Shown here in pieces: positions 48,464-58,650 of a stretch of 64,000 nt of DNA (positions are counted from its first letter, which is position 1; the number at the start of each line of letters is the position of its first letter). The notes below the pieces were generated by a model, which had not been told where the DNA came from, searched no databases, and saw nothing but the letters and a program-made list of their open reading frames with translations. The DNA lies in NCBI GenBank assembly GCA_905331475.1, contig CAJNYU010000017.1:1-64000 (forward strand). Reading direction: 5' to 3'. This DNA is from Rotaria socialis (taxonomy: Eukaryota > Rotifera > Eurotatoria > Philodinida > Philodinidae). Made by a program: the position numbers and the translations under genes.

Positions 48464-51345
48464 ATGCAAGCAGCCGTTGAAAATCTAGATGCTTTATCTA
48501 TGCGAAATAATCCTCTTGCAAGTCAAACATCAGGTAGATATGCCAATCTATTGTTTTTTTAATTTAATATGGTTTTTCTTTGTCTAGGTGTACTAAAATC
48601 ACCAACTTCTATAAATAATAATGGATCAGGAAATACGTGGAAAAAATTTTTTGGCATACAGCAACCTAAACAGTAAATATTTGATATTATTTGTCTTCGT
48701 TTCATATTTTTTAAAACATATTTCATTTAGAGTTTCGCCATCAAATAGTATAAAATCGCCATTTGTTGCAAACAATGCATCACAAATTCATGCAGAAGCT
48801 GGTATTACGTTTATTACATCGAGATTAGCCGGTATTTATTACATTCATTTACTAGCACAGACAATTCACTTCATCAGAATGATATTCTCTAATTAAATTA
48901 ATTAATACTTTTCTCATGAGCATTGATTGATTCTTATTGAAATAGCAAGCATAATTTCGGTTGGGATTTACCCAAATATTGAGAATTGAAAACTCTTAAT
49001 CAATAGACGAACTATCAATGCGACTAGAATAATACTTCAGAGGAGTGAGAATAAAATAATTAATTTCTTTATTCATCAAAACGAGAGGAGTGTTTTTTTC
49101 TGATTTAATTTTTATATTCTAAAATGTCTACAAAGTTTATCTTGCAATTAAGTTTGAAAACAAAAAAATATCGTAGATATGACTTAATCTTTTAGCTTTT
49201 TTTATTCAGAACATTCGAAAAGAATGCAGAAACAATCTCTAACCTCTAGATTTTGGACAGACTTCCCAAAAGTTTTGTAAAAATAATAATAATCTATGAA
49301 AGAATATTTATAGTATTGACAACGCCACGTGAACACACATCTGATACATCGTCATATCAAACAACTGAATCGATTCGTGATTTACTCGATTCAAAACATT
49401 CAAAATCATATATGATTTATTCACTTGAACAATATTCTAATGAAGAATTATCTTACCAACAAGAATTATTTCATGATAGAGTTTGTTATTTTAATTAAAT
49501 ATTTCTTCTAGAAAAAAACTTTTATTTTTTTCTGATAGATTCAAAGTTTACCATTGTTTAATGAAAAAGTATCACCACGTCTAGTTGGATTATTATGGCT
49601 TTGTCAGAAAATAACATCGTATTTACTTGAATCACCGTCAAATATCGCTGTCATTCATTGTCATGTAAGTTTTTTTCAAATTTTATTTAAAAAATAAAAC
49701 TGAACTATTTAAAATAGGAAGCCAGAAATCAATTAGCATTTGGAGCATGTGCACTACTTGCATATCATCAAACATTTCTACGAGTTGATCAAATTATTCA
49801 ATATTATGAACATCATCGATGTGCACATCCATTACTAACAATGTCACAAAAAAGGTTTTTTTTTCTTTAGACGGTGATTTCTTTTTTTCTAATTATAATT
49901 CGTTCAGATACATTCAATATCTATGTGATTTATCATTTGGTGTTATTGAAAAACCACATTTTACTGAATCAATTCTTACAAGCATAACATTGTCACCAGT
50001 ACCACTTGTTAATCGACAAAAGTCTCTCGTTTTCTTTTTATCAAATAGAATTGAATAACATAAATCATTTTATTTTTTAATATTAGACTTGGATGTCGTC
50101 CATTTGTTGATATATATGATCATGAGAATAAAAAAATCTTTTCTACATATCAAGAAACAGCTAAACTTCGGTATGAATGTACTATTGATACTAAAATCTA
50201 TTCTTCTATCTTTAAAGAGATTATTCTGCATCAGATAACAATTGTTGTATTCCAATAAATATTCCATTTAAAGATGATTTAACAATTCATATAACACATG
50301 CAACTGTTAATCAATCAAGTCAGACACATGTAATTTTTTTTTCTTCTTTAAATCGTTTTTTTTTCAATAAAACTTTATCTTAGGCAGATGGAATTCGTAT
50401 ATGTGAATTTACAATTAATTCAAACTTTAGTACATTAAAACATCCACAATTATCGTATCTAAGCAACGAATTGGATGGAGTTGATCAAAACGAAAAATCT
50501 CCGTCGGTGTTTCGTGTTACTGTTAATGTCATGAATTCACAACAATCGATGATGAAAGAACAAGATACATTTTCAAAACAGTTGAATCATACATTAAAGC
50601 AACCTTTGACTTTATTTAAAGACGACAGTGAATTCAAGCAAAAGGTGACTGATTTCGGTAAATAAATTCTTGTTTCATTCTGATATGATTCATCTGACTT
50701 CGATTTTTTTCTAACTTTCATTTGTTAACAGCACGAAAAGAGGATCCAAGATCTCCTGATTCCAATTATTCATCAGTATCGCGAAGTAGCAGTCGAATTT
50801 CGGGTTCGTTTTCATTTTCAACTCCACAATCTCCAACATCATTTATTAATCCTTGGCATAATCCATTTAAACAACAGAAAGAAACGAGTCCAACATCATC
50901 AATAAGTGTTTCACCACCATTAGTTAAAGTACAACACAACGAAGAACAAACAGCTATGGGTACTCTTCTAGATATCGAAGACAATGCTTCAAATGATCAA
51001 TTTCTACTTGAAAGATCCATATCATCTGATAAACATTACCATGAATTCAATTCAAGTCTTGGTTCACATACAAATCTTCTGGATGATGATGATTTTGAAT
51101 CAGATAAACCTTCTCTGCAGAGAAATATTTCACAAACATCTTTACCACAACCTATCATGGCAACAACGGCAAGTAATGCAACACAACACTTATCTTGTAA
51201 GATTTTTTCCTGATAGATGTCAGCCATTTCTATAGTTTGAGACTTTCCATTCCATTCATTCACCATTTTCTTTCTATCCGTCTTGATTCAATATATATGG
51301 CAATAGAAATGAGAGAGAACCGTCCCACTTCGGTGGGACATATAA

Positions 51346-51377
<32 letters not shown>

Positions 51378-52172
51378 GGCCCCTGCGCAAGGATGACACG
51401 CAAAATCGTGAAGCGTTCCATATTTTTTTTCTTCTGAATTTTAGCTTTAAGAAAACAATCCAATGTAGATGTAGCATCTGCAACAGGTGGTTCTAATTAT
51501 AATGTCTCTGTAATAGACAACACTAATTCGTCGTTTCAATCACAACAAAGTAATGTGTTCACCGAAATTTCTCAGATTTTTCAGTAAATATATGTTTCTT
51601 TATAGATACAGTTAAATCAAATCTACCTTCAAATCATCCCGAAAAAAAAACTTTTAATATTCATGATTTTTTTGGTGGTCTCGATGGATTATCAAGGGAA
51701 CCAAGAGCTAAACCTGAACCAGAGACGCCGAATACACTAAGCAATATGCGGAGAGCAACACTAATAAAAGATGTTGACCCAATCGTTCTCAAAGTAAAAA
51801 CTGATTTCAATTTAATAATTGTTAATTTTAAAAGTCAAATAGGTTCGCGACTGGACTGAGGGTAAAAAGAGAAATATTCGTGCATTGTTATGTTCTTTAT
51901 CAAATGTAACATGGCCCGAATGTACATGGACGGGATGTCAAATGAGTGATTTGATAGCATATGAACAAGTTAAAAAAGTTTATCGAAAAGCTGTACTTCA
52001 TATTCATCCGGATAAAGTAAAAGAAATAATTTGGTGTTAATGCTTTGCTTAAATATTTTTATTTTTATTTATTTTTCGATAGCTTCGTGGTGACCCCAAT
52101 CAAGAATTAGCTAACCTTATTTTTGTGGAATTAAATGAAGCGTGGTCTCAATTCGAACGAGAATCAAATTGA
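48464..52172 (+). CDS. DNAJC6: auxilin (DnaJ homologue, clathrin uncoating)
   Basis: Hsc70 co-chaperone that uncoats clathrin vesicles. Fifteen exons: 48464-48533, 48588-48672, 48731-48831, 49314-49480, 49539-49664, 49718-49854, 49908-50021, 50087-50170, 50218-50329, 50384-50657, 50732-51196, 51445-51549, 51606-51793, 51843-52016, 52083-52172. GT-AG introns, total 763 residues. PTEN-like region: ITFITSRL, RDLLDSKHSKSYMIYSL, NIAVIHC, CDLSFGVIEKPHF. Its phosphatase loop is degenerate. C2 domain: GCRPFVDIYD to about residue 400. Linker: NPF (about 467-469), clathrin-box-like LLDIE (about 502-506) and DFFGG. C-terminal J domain: VRDWTEGKKRNIRALL, QVKKVYRKAVL, then HPD at about 731-733 and NEAWSQFE. 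No N-terminal kinase, so auxilin rather than GAK. AATAAA at 52287. Intron 11 contains a U6 snRNA gene. Complete. Confidence 0.93.
51291..51298 (+). promoter_or_regulatory. TATA element of the U6 gene
   Basis: ATATATAT lies about 25-31 bp upstream of the predicted U6 5' end, the usual position of the TATA box in RNA polymerase III type 3 promoters. A proximal sequence element would be expected about 25-35 bp further upstream (around 51,240-51,270), but I cannot define it because the clade's motif is not known to me. Confidence 0.5.
51322..51429 (+). ncRNA. U6: U6 spliceosomal snRNA
   Basis: Catalytic snRNA of the major spliceosome. The sequence is nearly identical to metazoan U6 from ATAAAATTGGAACGATAC onward. 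It contains the ACAGAGA box, AGCATGGCCCCTGCGCAAGG, the internal stem-loop region GATGACACGC and a GAAGCGTTCC tail, then ends in a T run that serves as Pol III terminator. The 5' stem-loop is GTCCCAC-TTCG-GTGGGAC rather than the human GTGCTCGC type, but pairs perfectly, so it is a compensated variant. Length is about 108 nt. It lies in the same orientation inside auxilin intron 11 (51197-51444), which leaves room for only a compact promoter. Confidence 0.93.
51423..51430 (+). terminator. Pol III T-run terminator of U6
   Basis: Eight consecutive T residues follow the conserved U6 3' sequence, sufficient for RNA polymerase III termination. Confidence 0.75.
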
Positions 52173-52486
52173 AAAAAAAGTTAAAATTCTGTACAATCAA
52201 TTCTGATCTTTCGTTCAAAACTTGACAAGAGAGATCATTTTGAATATGTTCTTTTTATTACAAGACATTTGAGTTTCTGTTTGAAAAATAAAATTATTAA
52301 AAAATAAACTTTCTTATACATAAATAAAAGTAGAGTTCTGATAATATTTCTATTGATTATTGTTTCATACATTGAATCTAATAATAGATTTTCACTTATT
52401 TTTTTAAATTTTGTTTCAGAATTCTGGAAAATGTAGTATTATACTTGAATATATTTTTATAGCTATAATAAAGATTCGTTATTTTT

Positions 52487-53342
52487 TTAGTTTGTACTAT
52501 AGTTTTCTTTCTTCTTATAAGGATTAATCAAATTTTTTATTAACATTCTTAAATTAATATTAAACGTTCGAGCGACTCGTTGAAGACATAGCATAAATCC
52601 ATGAAAGTCTATGGTAAGAGAACCAGAACCAGCAACACTTTGATTAGCAAGTGACAATTGAACTTGACAAAAAAGACCATTCAAGTGAAGACGAATATCA
52701 AATTTATTAAATGCTACATATTGTGAAACACATTCAATAAAAGTAAAACAATTCATTCGATGATCAGATTTGTCATTTGACTTTTCACTGTGTGCAATGA
52801 AATAATTTTTAAGCTGAGAAAAATCTTTATTATATTCATTTAGTAGTATATGATGTGAGGTAAGAGTACAATGAAGTGCATTATTATTTTGATTTTGAGT
52901 ATCCATAGGAATTTTTCGATGCAAAAGCTAAATAGAAAATTCATTAAAAATTAAATTTCTTTGCATTTAGTAAACTCACTTTTTCATACACATATTCTTT
53001 ACTAAGATGATTTTGTTTTGCTACAAAATCAATTTGTTTCATAAATTCTATAAAATTTATCGAATCATTATTTTTTTGATTTAATTTTGGTATTGAGACT
53101 TGTATCTTTTTTAAAATCAAATCATCAAATAGATTATCTCTATTATTTTTTGATGATACAAATAATTGATAAAGTTTTCCTAAATTTGAATTAGTTTTTA
53201 TATCATTGAATACATCATCTAATGAGACATAGGACTGATGATAAATATCATTAATTAAATGGAAAATGTGTGTCATTTCATCAGATAGATTTTTAGTTGG
53301 CCGAATACTTTTCTTCTGTCCTATAGGTAATAATGTTTCCAT
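52487..53342 (-). CDS. two-exon protein of unknown family
   Basis: Exons 53342-52980 and 52927-52487 with a 52-nt GT-AG intron, 267 residues. The chosen start is the ATG at 53342. The frame is open further upstream to about 53402 without another ATG. The protein is mostly helical, with three similar stretches (FIEFMKQIDFVA, FIECVSQYVAF and FHGFMLCLQRVA) following an F-x-E/G-F/C-x(4-5)-V-A pattern. This resembles the exiting helices of divergent EF-hand pairs, but I see no intact calcium-binding loop. Function unknown; an EF-hand-like scaffold is only an inference. It is convergent with auxilin (314 bp apart) and divergent from the membrane protein at 53913. Confidence 0.65.
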
Positions 53343-53594
53343 TTGATGTGAAACACTCGTCACGGAATTGTCAATTGAATACGAAAAAGAGAAAAGCGCC
53401 AAAGAAAAAAGGTTTTTTTTTTAGATGATAAGATCTATTCGATAGGTAATAGTTAATAATATTAGGATATGTGTAGAATAATCGGTTGATTCCAAAATGA
53501 ATTTTAGAATAGTTATAATTATAAATAGTTTGATATTCATTTGTTTACTGATTTAATGAAGAAAAATGTTTCTTCATTATTACTCAAAAGCCAC

Positions 53595-53725
53595 AAGAAG
53601 TTATATTTACTTTACATCCAATACGAGACTGTAATGTCATGTTATCTATGTTAGAATTGGAACAAAATAAAAAAGTCAAATTATCAAATGTTTATTTGAC
53701 CGTTTTACAACAGATAAAGTGTTAA
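53595..53725 (+). pseudogene. coding-like fragment
   Basis: About 43 codons in frame to TAA near 53723 (KPQEVIFTLHPIRDCNV, then LELEQNKKVKLSNVYLTVL). It has convincing amino-acid composition but no ATG and no clear splice partner. Possibly an orphan exon of a decayed neighbour. Not recognised. Confidence 0.25.
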
Positions 53726-53912
53726 TTTTCCTTAATAATTTATCTTCACTTCCTTATATCTATTTTATTCTTATAGTGATAGACTGTTAACTAATCATTA
53801 CGAAATGAATAAATGGATATTTTGAAAATTACCAACAAAGGAATAGAAGCGCTCTTTCTTTTTCAATTTTTTTTCTTCTTTTGTCTTCGAAAATTTTGCA
53901 ACAAGATCAATC

Positions 53913-54430
53913 ATGGTAGAACCAGTTACACTCATTCTTGGTGTAGTTTCAGTTATAAACTTTCTTTCGACTGGTTTCACTTGGTTTAAAAAGTTCATAG
54001 GTGCTGCTGAGGCATCTTCACCAAGTCAAACCACATTGTCGGTAGCAACATATCCATCAGTTATATATGTGTCTCCGATAAGAGAAGACACTGCAAGTAT
54101 ACTTTGAAAACACGATCATGTGATCAATGATTGATTATGACATTTTTTATATTGAAAATAGAAACTGAGTTCGAACATTTCAAATCAAAGAAGAAGTCAT
54201 TAGAAAATTTTGACTCAAATGATGGTACATCTTCATCGAATTTCGGTTCGACAATTGGTTTATTACTTGTTGTTTCGATCGTTCTTGCAGTTCTTGCTTT
54301 TATTTTCTATCGGACACGAAGTAAATCACAAGAAAATAGATTCAGTTTTTTTCGACAATCTGAAACAAAATGTGGATCACTACCCACTCTGCGAACATCT
54401 CAAATAGAATCTAATCCAGTAATTGTTTAA
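53913..54430 (+). CDS. small single- or double-pass membrane protein, unknown
   Basis: Exons 53913-54096 and 54162-54430 (65-nt GT-AG intron), 150 residues. The N-terminal hydrophobic segment (about 5-25, VTLILGVVSVINFLSTGF) could be a signal anchor. The second (about 86-106, containing GLLLVVSIVLAVLAFIFY) is a clear membrane helix followed by a basic RTRSKS stop-transfer. The Ser-rich cytosolic tail ends NPVIV, which resembles a class-II PDZ ligand. I do not recognise the family. The splice model is supported by phase agreement only. Confidence 0.55.
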
Positions 54431-54762
54431 TCTCAAGAAAAACTATCTATTCGAGAGGTGTCAGTAATTGTCAAATTCTTTCATTATAAAAATAAATAAA
54501 TTTCAAACAATGCTAATCTATCATTACTATCTAGTAATTTCATCTGTTTATTATATTATATTATATTATTTTTTGGATACGATTTCAAATCACATATGAC
54601 AAAGTGTTATCCAATTGTATAGCTCATGATTAGTCATATTTTAGTATTTGTAGGTTGTAGCTTGTAGCTGGTTGGTTCAATGAACCCATGTGGCCCATTT
54701 AAGAGTTGCTTAATAAAAAAACGATATTACTTTATCTTTTTTGTATTTACAAAATAAAAAAG

Positions 54763-55230
54763 ATGCGTGTGAAAGAATGTATTTGTTTAATGTTATTTAT
54801 TTGTATTTTTTTTATTATTGTTATTTATATTTTTGGTCGAAGTGATTCAACAGTTGAGATGGGCTCGAAATGGTCTTCGCCGGATGCATCAATATCATCA
54901 TCGGATTTGTCAGTTGCTGATCATATTCAACAGTTAATTCACAAATATCCAGTTGTGGTTTTCTCAAAATCTTATTGTCCTTATTCATCAAAAGCAAAAA
55001 GTATTTTAGCGAAATATGATTTAGATAAAAATTATCATGTACTTGAACTTGATCATTTATCATTAAAAGCCGATGAATATCAAAATGAACTTGGAAAATT
55101 AACAGGTGCACAAACTGTACCAAGAGTATTTATCAATGGTAAATGTATTGGTGGTGGCGATGATACGGTGGCTTTAGAAAAACGAGGCGATTTAGAACGT
55201 TTATTAAAAGAAGCTAAAGCTATTTTCTAA
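54763..55230 (+). CDS. membrane-anchored glutaredoxin
   Basis: Glutathione-dependent oxidoreductase reducing protein or glutathione mixed disulphides. Single exon, 155 residues. The start at 54763 directly precedes a basic MRVK and a hydrophobic segment (about 7-25), making a signal anchor. A Ser-rich linker (27-50) leads into a complete glutaredoxin fold: VVVFSKSYCPYS with active Cys at about 72, cis-Pro in TVPRVFINGK, and the glutathione-binding GGGDDT. The CPYS motif has a single active-site Cys, as in several secretory-pathway glutaredoxins (yeast Grx6/Grx7 have an N-terminal anchor plus CPYS or CSYS). That suggests an ER/Golgi location, by analogy. AATAAA lies at 55291. An upstream in-frame non-ATG extension exists but is unlikely to be used. 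Confidence 0.85.
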   Translation: MRVKECICLMLFICIFFIIVIYIFGRSDSTVEMGSKWSSPDASISSSDLSVADHIQQLIHKYPVVVFSKSYCPYSSKAKSILAKYDLDKNYHVLELDHLSLKADEYQNELGKLTGAQTVPRVFINGKCIGGGDDTVALEKRGDLERLLKEAKAIF

Positions 55231-55296
55231 TAATTAAAAAATGTGCTTATGTATTCACAAATACTTTCAAGGATATTTATTTAGGATTTAAATAAA

Positions 55297-56213
55297 ATCT
55301 AAAAATCATTGATTATATGTTTTCTCTAGAACTCAATTTTGAAGATCACGCAGTTCACGTTTTCAATAAAACTAAATTTGTTAAATATATCTACGAGACA
55401 AGTGTTTGTTTTTCGTAAGAATTCGATACAAGAATTAAAGGAAACAAAATCTTTTGTGGTATTCGCAAGACGAAATTTAATTTCTTTTATAGTAAAACAT
55501 AGCTATAAAAAATAAGTTTTCATGTTGGAATCAAATCAGATTCTTTCATCATTCTTTTGATTAGCTAAGCGAAACTCAATATGAAAAATATCAATCATTA
55601 ATCTTAGATAATATACAACATTGCTTTTTAAAATACGATTTATTTCATTTGAAATTTCAATTATGTTTTCTTATGAATGTTTATATTAATGGCGAAATGA
55701 TTAGTTAATAGAATACGATCGTCCATTACTATTTATCTTTTTTGAATTGATTAAAAAGATTGTTATCTTCATTGTATTGTGTTATTTCATTTTCAATTCT
55801 TTACTCCGATCAGTGAATGCTCCTCATTTGCTTGGAAAAACATCTTCCATTTGGTGATTCCCGTCTTTCTTCTGATCTTTTTAATGTTTTCATTACGGAA
55901 ATCAACAGTGACAGTATTTGTAAAATATAATTGATGATTTTTTTATGATTTAGTAGTCTTTTTAATGATTCTTCGATTAATATAGTCCGGTTGAATTCTC
56001 TCATATTGAACCTAATCTTGTTCGAAGTTCATCCGAACTCAAAACATGACTGCTCTCCATATCCTTTCAGAGTCAAAATTTACTCAAAACCTTCTACCAG
56101 TCAAAATCCGACTGAACGCATGTAGAGGATATCGTAAATAAAATAAGTCATGCATTTAAAAATAAACAATTAAGTGTACAATTGTCGAGAGACCAACTTA
56201 TTTTCGACGATGA
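55297..56213. other. intergenic, no gene found
   Basis: AT-rich spacer downstream of the glutaredoxin gene. No supported feature. Confidence 0.4.
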
Positions 56214-56393
56214 GAACCATTCTCAATACGGAATTCATTTTTTGATCAACATCCTAATCATAAGTGTGTGAAACGTATGGCTAATCATGAAGATTCGATA
56301 GAATATCGTGATCGAGTTAAACAATATTTATTCGAATTAAAAACTGAAAAAGTTCAAAACTTATTAGGTTCTATGGACCCATCTAAGAGTGAG
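56214..56393 (+). pseudogene. coding-like fragment, unknown
   Basis: The frame is open from 56214 with coding character (DQHPNHKCVKRMANHEDS, then EYRDRVKQYLFELKTEKV). An in-frame ATG lies at 56277. After about 56393 the composition becomes low-complexity. It could be the first exon of a gene whose rest is lost, or a relic. I found no partner exon. Confidence 0.25.
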
Positions 56394-56894
56394 CTAAATC
56401 CTCTTTTTATTTTACTTTTGCAAGTTAAAAACGAGAAGAAAAATTCTTGCATTCTATGTTAGAAACATTCTCATTTGATGTATTGATTCAATGAAAATTA
56501 AGTTCTTTTTATTTTTTTTCTGATAAAAGCGAAAACATTATCAAGATAATTTTTCCTACAATCTATAAAGTTCATTATCTAGCTTGTTTTTCATTCAATG
56601 CAAAAACCTTGTTTATTGAAAATTTGATACTTCTTCGAATATTTGTATTCAAAATAAATGAATCATTGTGATAATATTTAATTATATTATAGACTTGTAA
56701 AACAAATCAAGCAATCTATCATCGTTTTGCTAGTGTTCAGTAGTAGTAAAAATGAACTGACAGATTTTCCCTTGATTGTATAGCAGTATTTTTGCAAAAC
56801 AAAACTATTTATTTAGTCAAAGATTAATCAAGAATGACAAAAAAGAAAGAATATCATATTCCAAACCAATTAAATTCATACCTAATATATGATT

Positions 56895-57723
56895 TTAATT
56901 ATGAATAGTAGTTTGCTCTCTTTCCACATACGTAAGATAAGTTAAATCGATATCCATAAGAACAACTTCAGGACAGTTTCCTACTGAACAAAGTAGTAGT
57001 TCAATTAAATTTTTCAAATGTTGAATATCTTGATAACAATGATTAGTAAAATAACGATAAGCATAATCGAAATCTGTAGCATTATTGAATTTTTCATATA
57101 ATAAATCTAAACAATGTTCATCTCTCCATTCCCAACCTTCAATAACATTCCAATTGATTTCTATTCAAGGAATTTTTGTAGAATTAAATTTTTCATTTAC
57201 AACAGATAGATATTTAATATAATCATTCATAAGGTTCCTAATACCATCTGAACCAGCTTGAGGACAAAAGTCACGCCGTACGTTCATTTTTCGATATGTG
57301 CAAGAAAGATTCAAATATAACCATTGTGGAGGGATTAATCGATGTATTCAATAAATTTTTATAATCAAGATAGGGAATTAGATTTGGAATTCTTTCATCA
57401 AAATTTAATAAATCAGGAGTAAATGAAACATTATCTCGAGTAACAAACCATCCTTTTACATTTGGATCTTGTCTCTCTGTTGAATTACAAATATTAAATA
57501 TTGTACAAAATAAATTTTCTTTTGGTGATTGACCATAAAGTTCTAATAATGCTAAAACATTCTCATTATTACATTGAGTAAAACCAGGTAGAACTGTAAT
57601 GAGAAGAATATTACTATTACGAAAAGCTATTGATGCTTCGTTTTTCATGAATCCAATTTCGGAAGCTTGAATTAGTATTGAATCATTATTATTTCGTAAA
57701 TTTAATTTTAAATTAGAGGTCAT
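56895..57723 (-). pseudogene. broken gene of unknown family
   Basis: The ATG at 57723 opens 150 codons of coding-like sequence (FCTIFNICNSTERQDPNVKG, then GWFVTRDNVSFTPDLLNFDE). The frame then fails, and the next coding-like block continues one frame over from about 57350 (LIPPQWLYLNLSC, RRDFCPQAGSDGIRNLMNDY). That block meets an in-frame TGA at 57165-57167 and then continues in the same frame (INWNVIEGWEWRDEHCLDLL, YAYRYFTNHCYQDI) to TAA at 56895. With one frameshift and one stop in about 270 codons, this is a pseudogene or an assembly-damaged gene. Cys- and Trp-rich blocks suggest a secreted or luminal protein. I do not recognise it. Confidence 0.6.
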
Positions 57724-58165
57724 AAGCTAAAATTAAAATAACTATTTTCATAATGACCATTGATTAATTGTCGTTTTGGTTTATGCCTAACATTTGAAGC
57801 CAATTGATTTGTACTCAAGTCAAACTTATCTTTACCAGTTAGAGATTGTGTTCGAACGACAATATTTTACAAATAAATTACAACGAATAAAGCAGAAGCA
57901 ATAGTAAAAGATTTTGATAATACGAAGATTATTCTTGTGAATAATTATTGTTTACATCAAAACTAATTAAATTTAGTTTATTTGTTTGAACATATAGGAT
58001 AAAAAATACAAGATTAATTGGAAAGTAACATATATGACTCAAAAGTTTGATGAATAAATCTTTCTCTTAGTTACTACCTCTTATTTTCAACATGAATGCA
58101 AGATAATGAATATTTACTCATCTTACCTGAACTTGACGATATCGAAAGTAAATAATATGATTTTA
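57724..58165. other. spacer; possible upstream exon of the broken gene
   Basis: On the minus strand, about 57725-57850 reads as a plausible peptide (VRTQSLTGKDKFDLS, ASNVRHKPKRQ) that does not join the downstream frame through a sensible intron. It may be another damaged piece of the same gene. Confidence 0.25.
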
Positions 58166-58428
58166 CTTGAGGGTGTGGGTGTGGATTATCTTTTAATCCA
58201 CACCCGCACCCACCCCACACACCCTGCTTGTCAATTGCATCTTTTGAGAAAATTTTTATTTCCATTTGACCTCTTTTTTTTATGCCTCGGTAATTAATTT
58301 TTTTCTCTTTTGTGTAGGTTGGACTGTCTGTCTCTGGTAGAAATCTTAACTTTTAGAAAAACTGTTGGGTGTGGGTGTGAGTGTTAGGTCGTCTACAGCT
58401 GCACGATACCCACACCCACACCCTCAAG
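58166..58428. mobile_element. 263-bp element with telomere-repeat-like inverted ends
   Basis: The left end CTTGAGGGTGTGGGTGTGG is matched by its exact complement at the right end (CCACACCCACACCCTCAAG, read leftwards from 58428). TA dinucleotides flank both ends (58164-58165 and 58429-58430). Inside the left end is a short hairpin whose return strand is CACACCCGCACCC. A second GTGTGGGTGTG-type block lies near 58368. The ends are essentially TGTGGG repeats, the bdelloid telomere unit. A related left end occurs at 814-843. Confidence 0.7.
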
Positions 58429-58650
58429 TATAATATATATGAGAAACATTGTGACAAAGGAATGATGACCTGACAAATGATTCGTCAATAAACGAAAAAA
58501 AATGATTCACACGAAGAAAAATGACATCAACTGTTCAGCCTAACCTGTTATTATGTCATGAATATTTATCTTTCATTGTTTTCTCAGACGGTAATGAGAA
58601 AAATAGATATGTATATATAAAATAATACGATTGAACGAAATGAATTAGAC

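Noticed and set aside
50984-51266. Overlapping frames on both strands at the 3' side of auxilin exon 11
   Set aside because: Shadows of the Ser-rich auxilin exon, which has continuous phase with its neighbours.
54600-54705. A possible tRNA or promoter hairpin upstream of the glutaredoxin gene
   Set aside because: GTAGCTTGTAGCTGG and GGTTCAATGAACC look structured, but no cloverleaf with proper A and B boxes could be formed.
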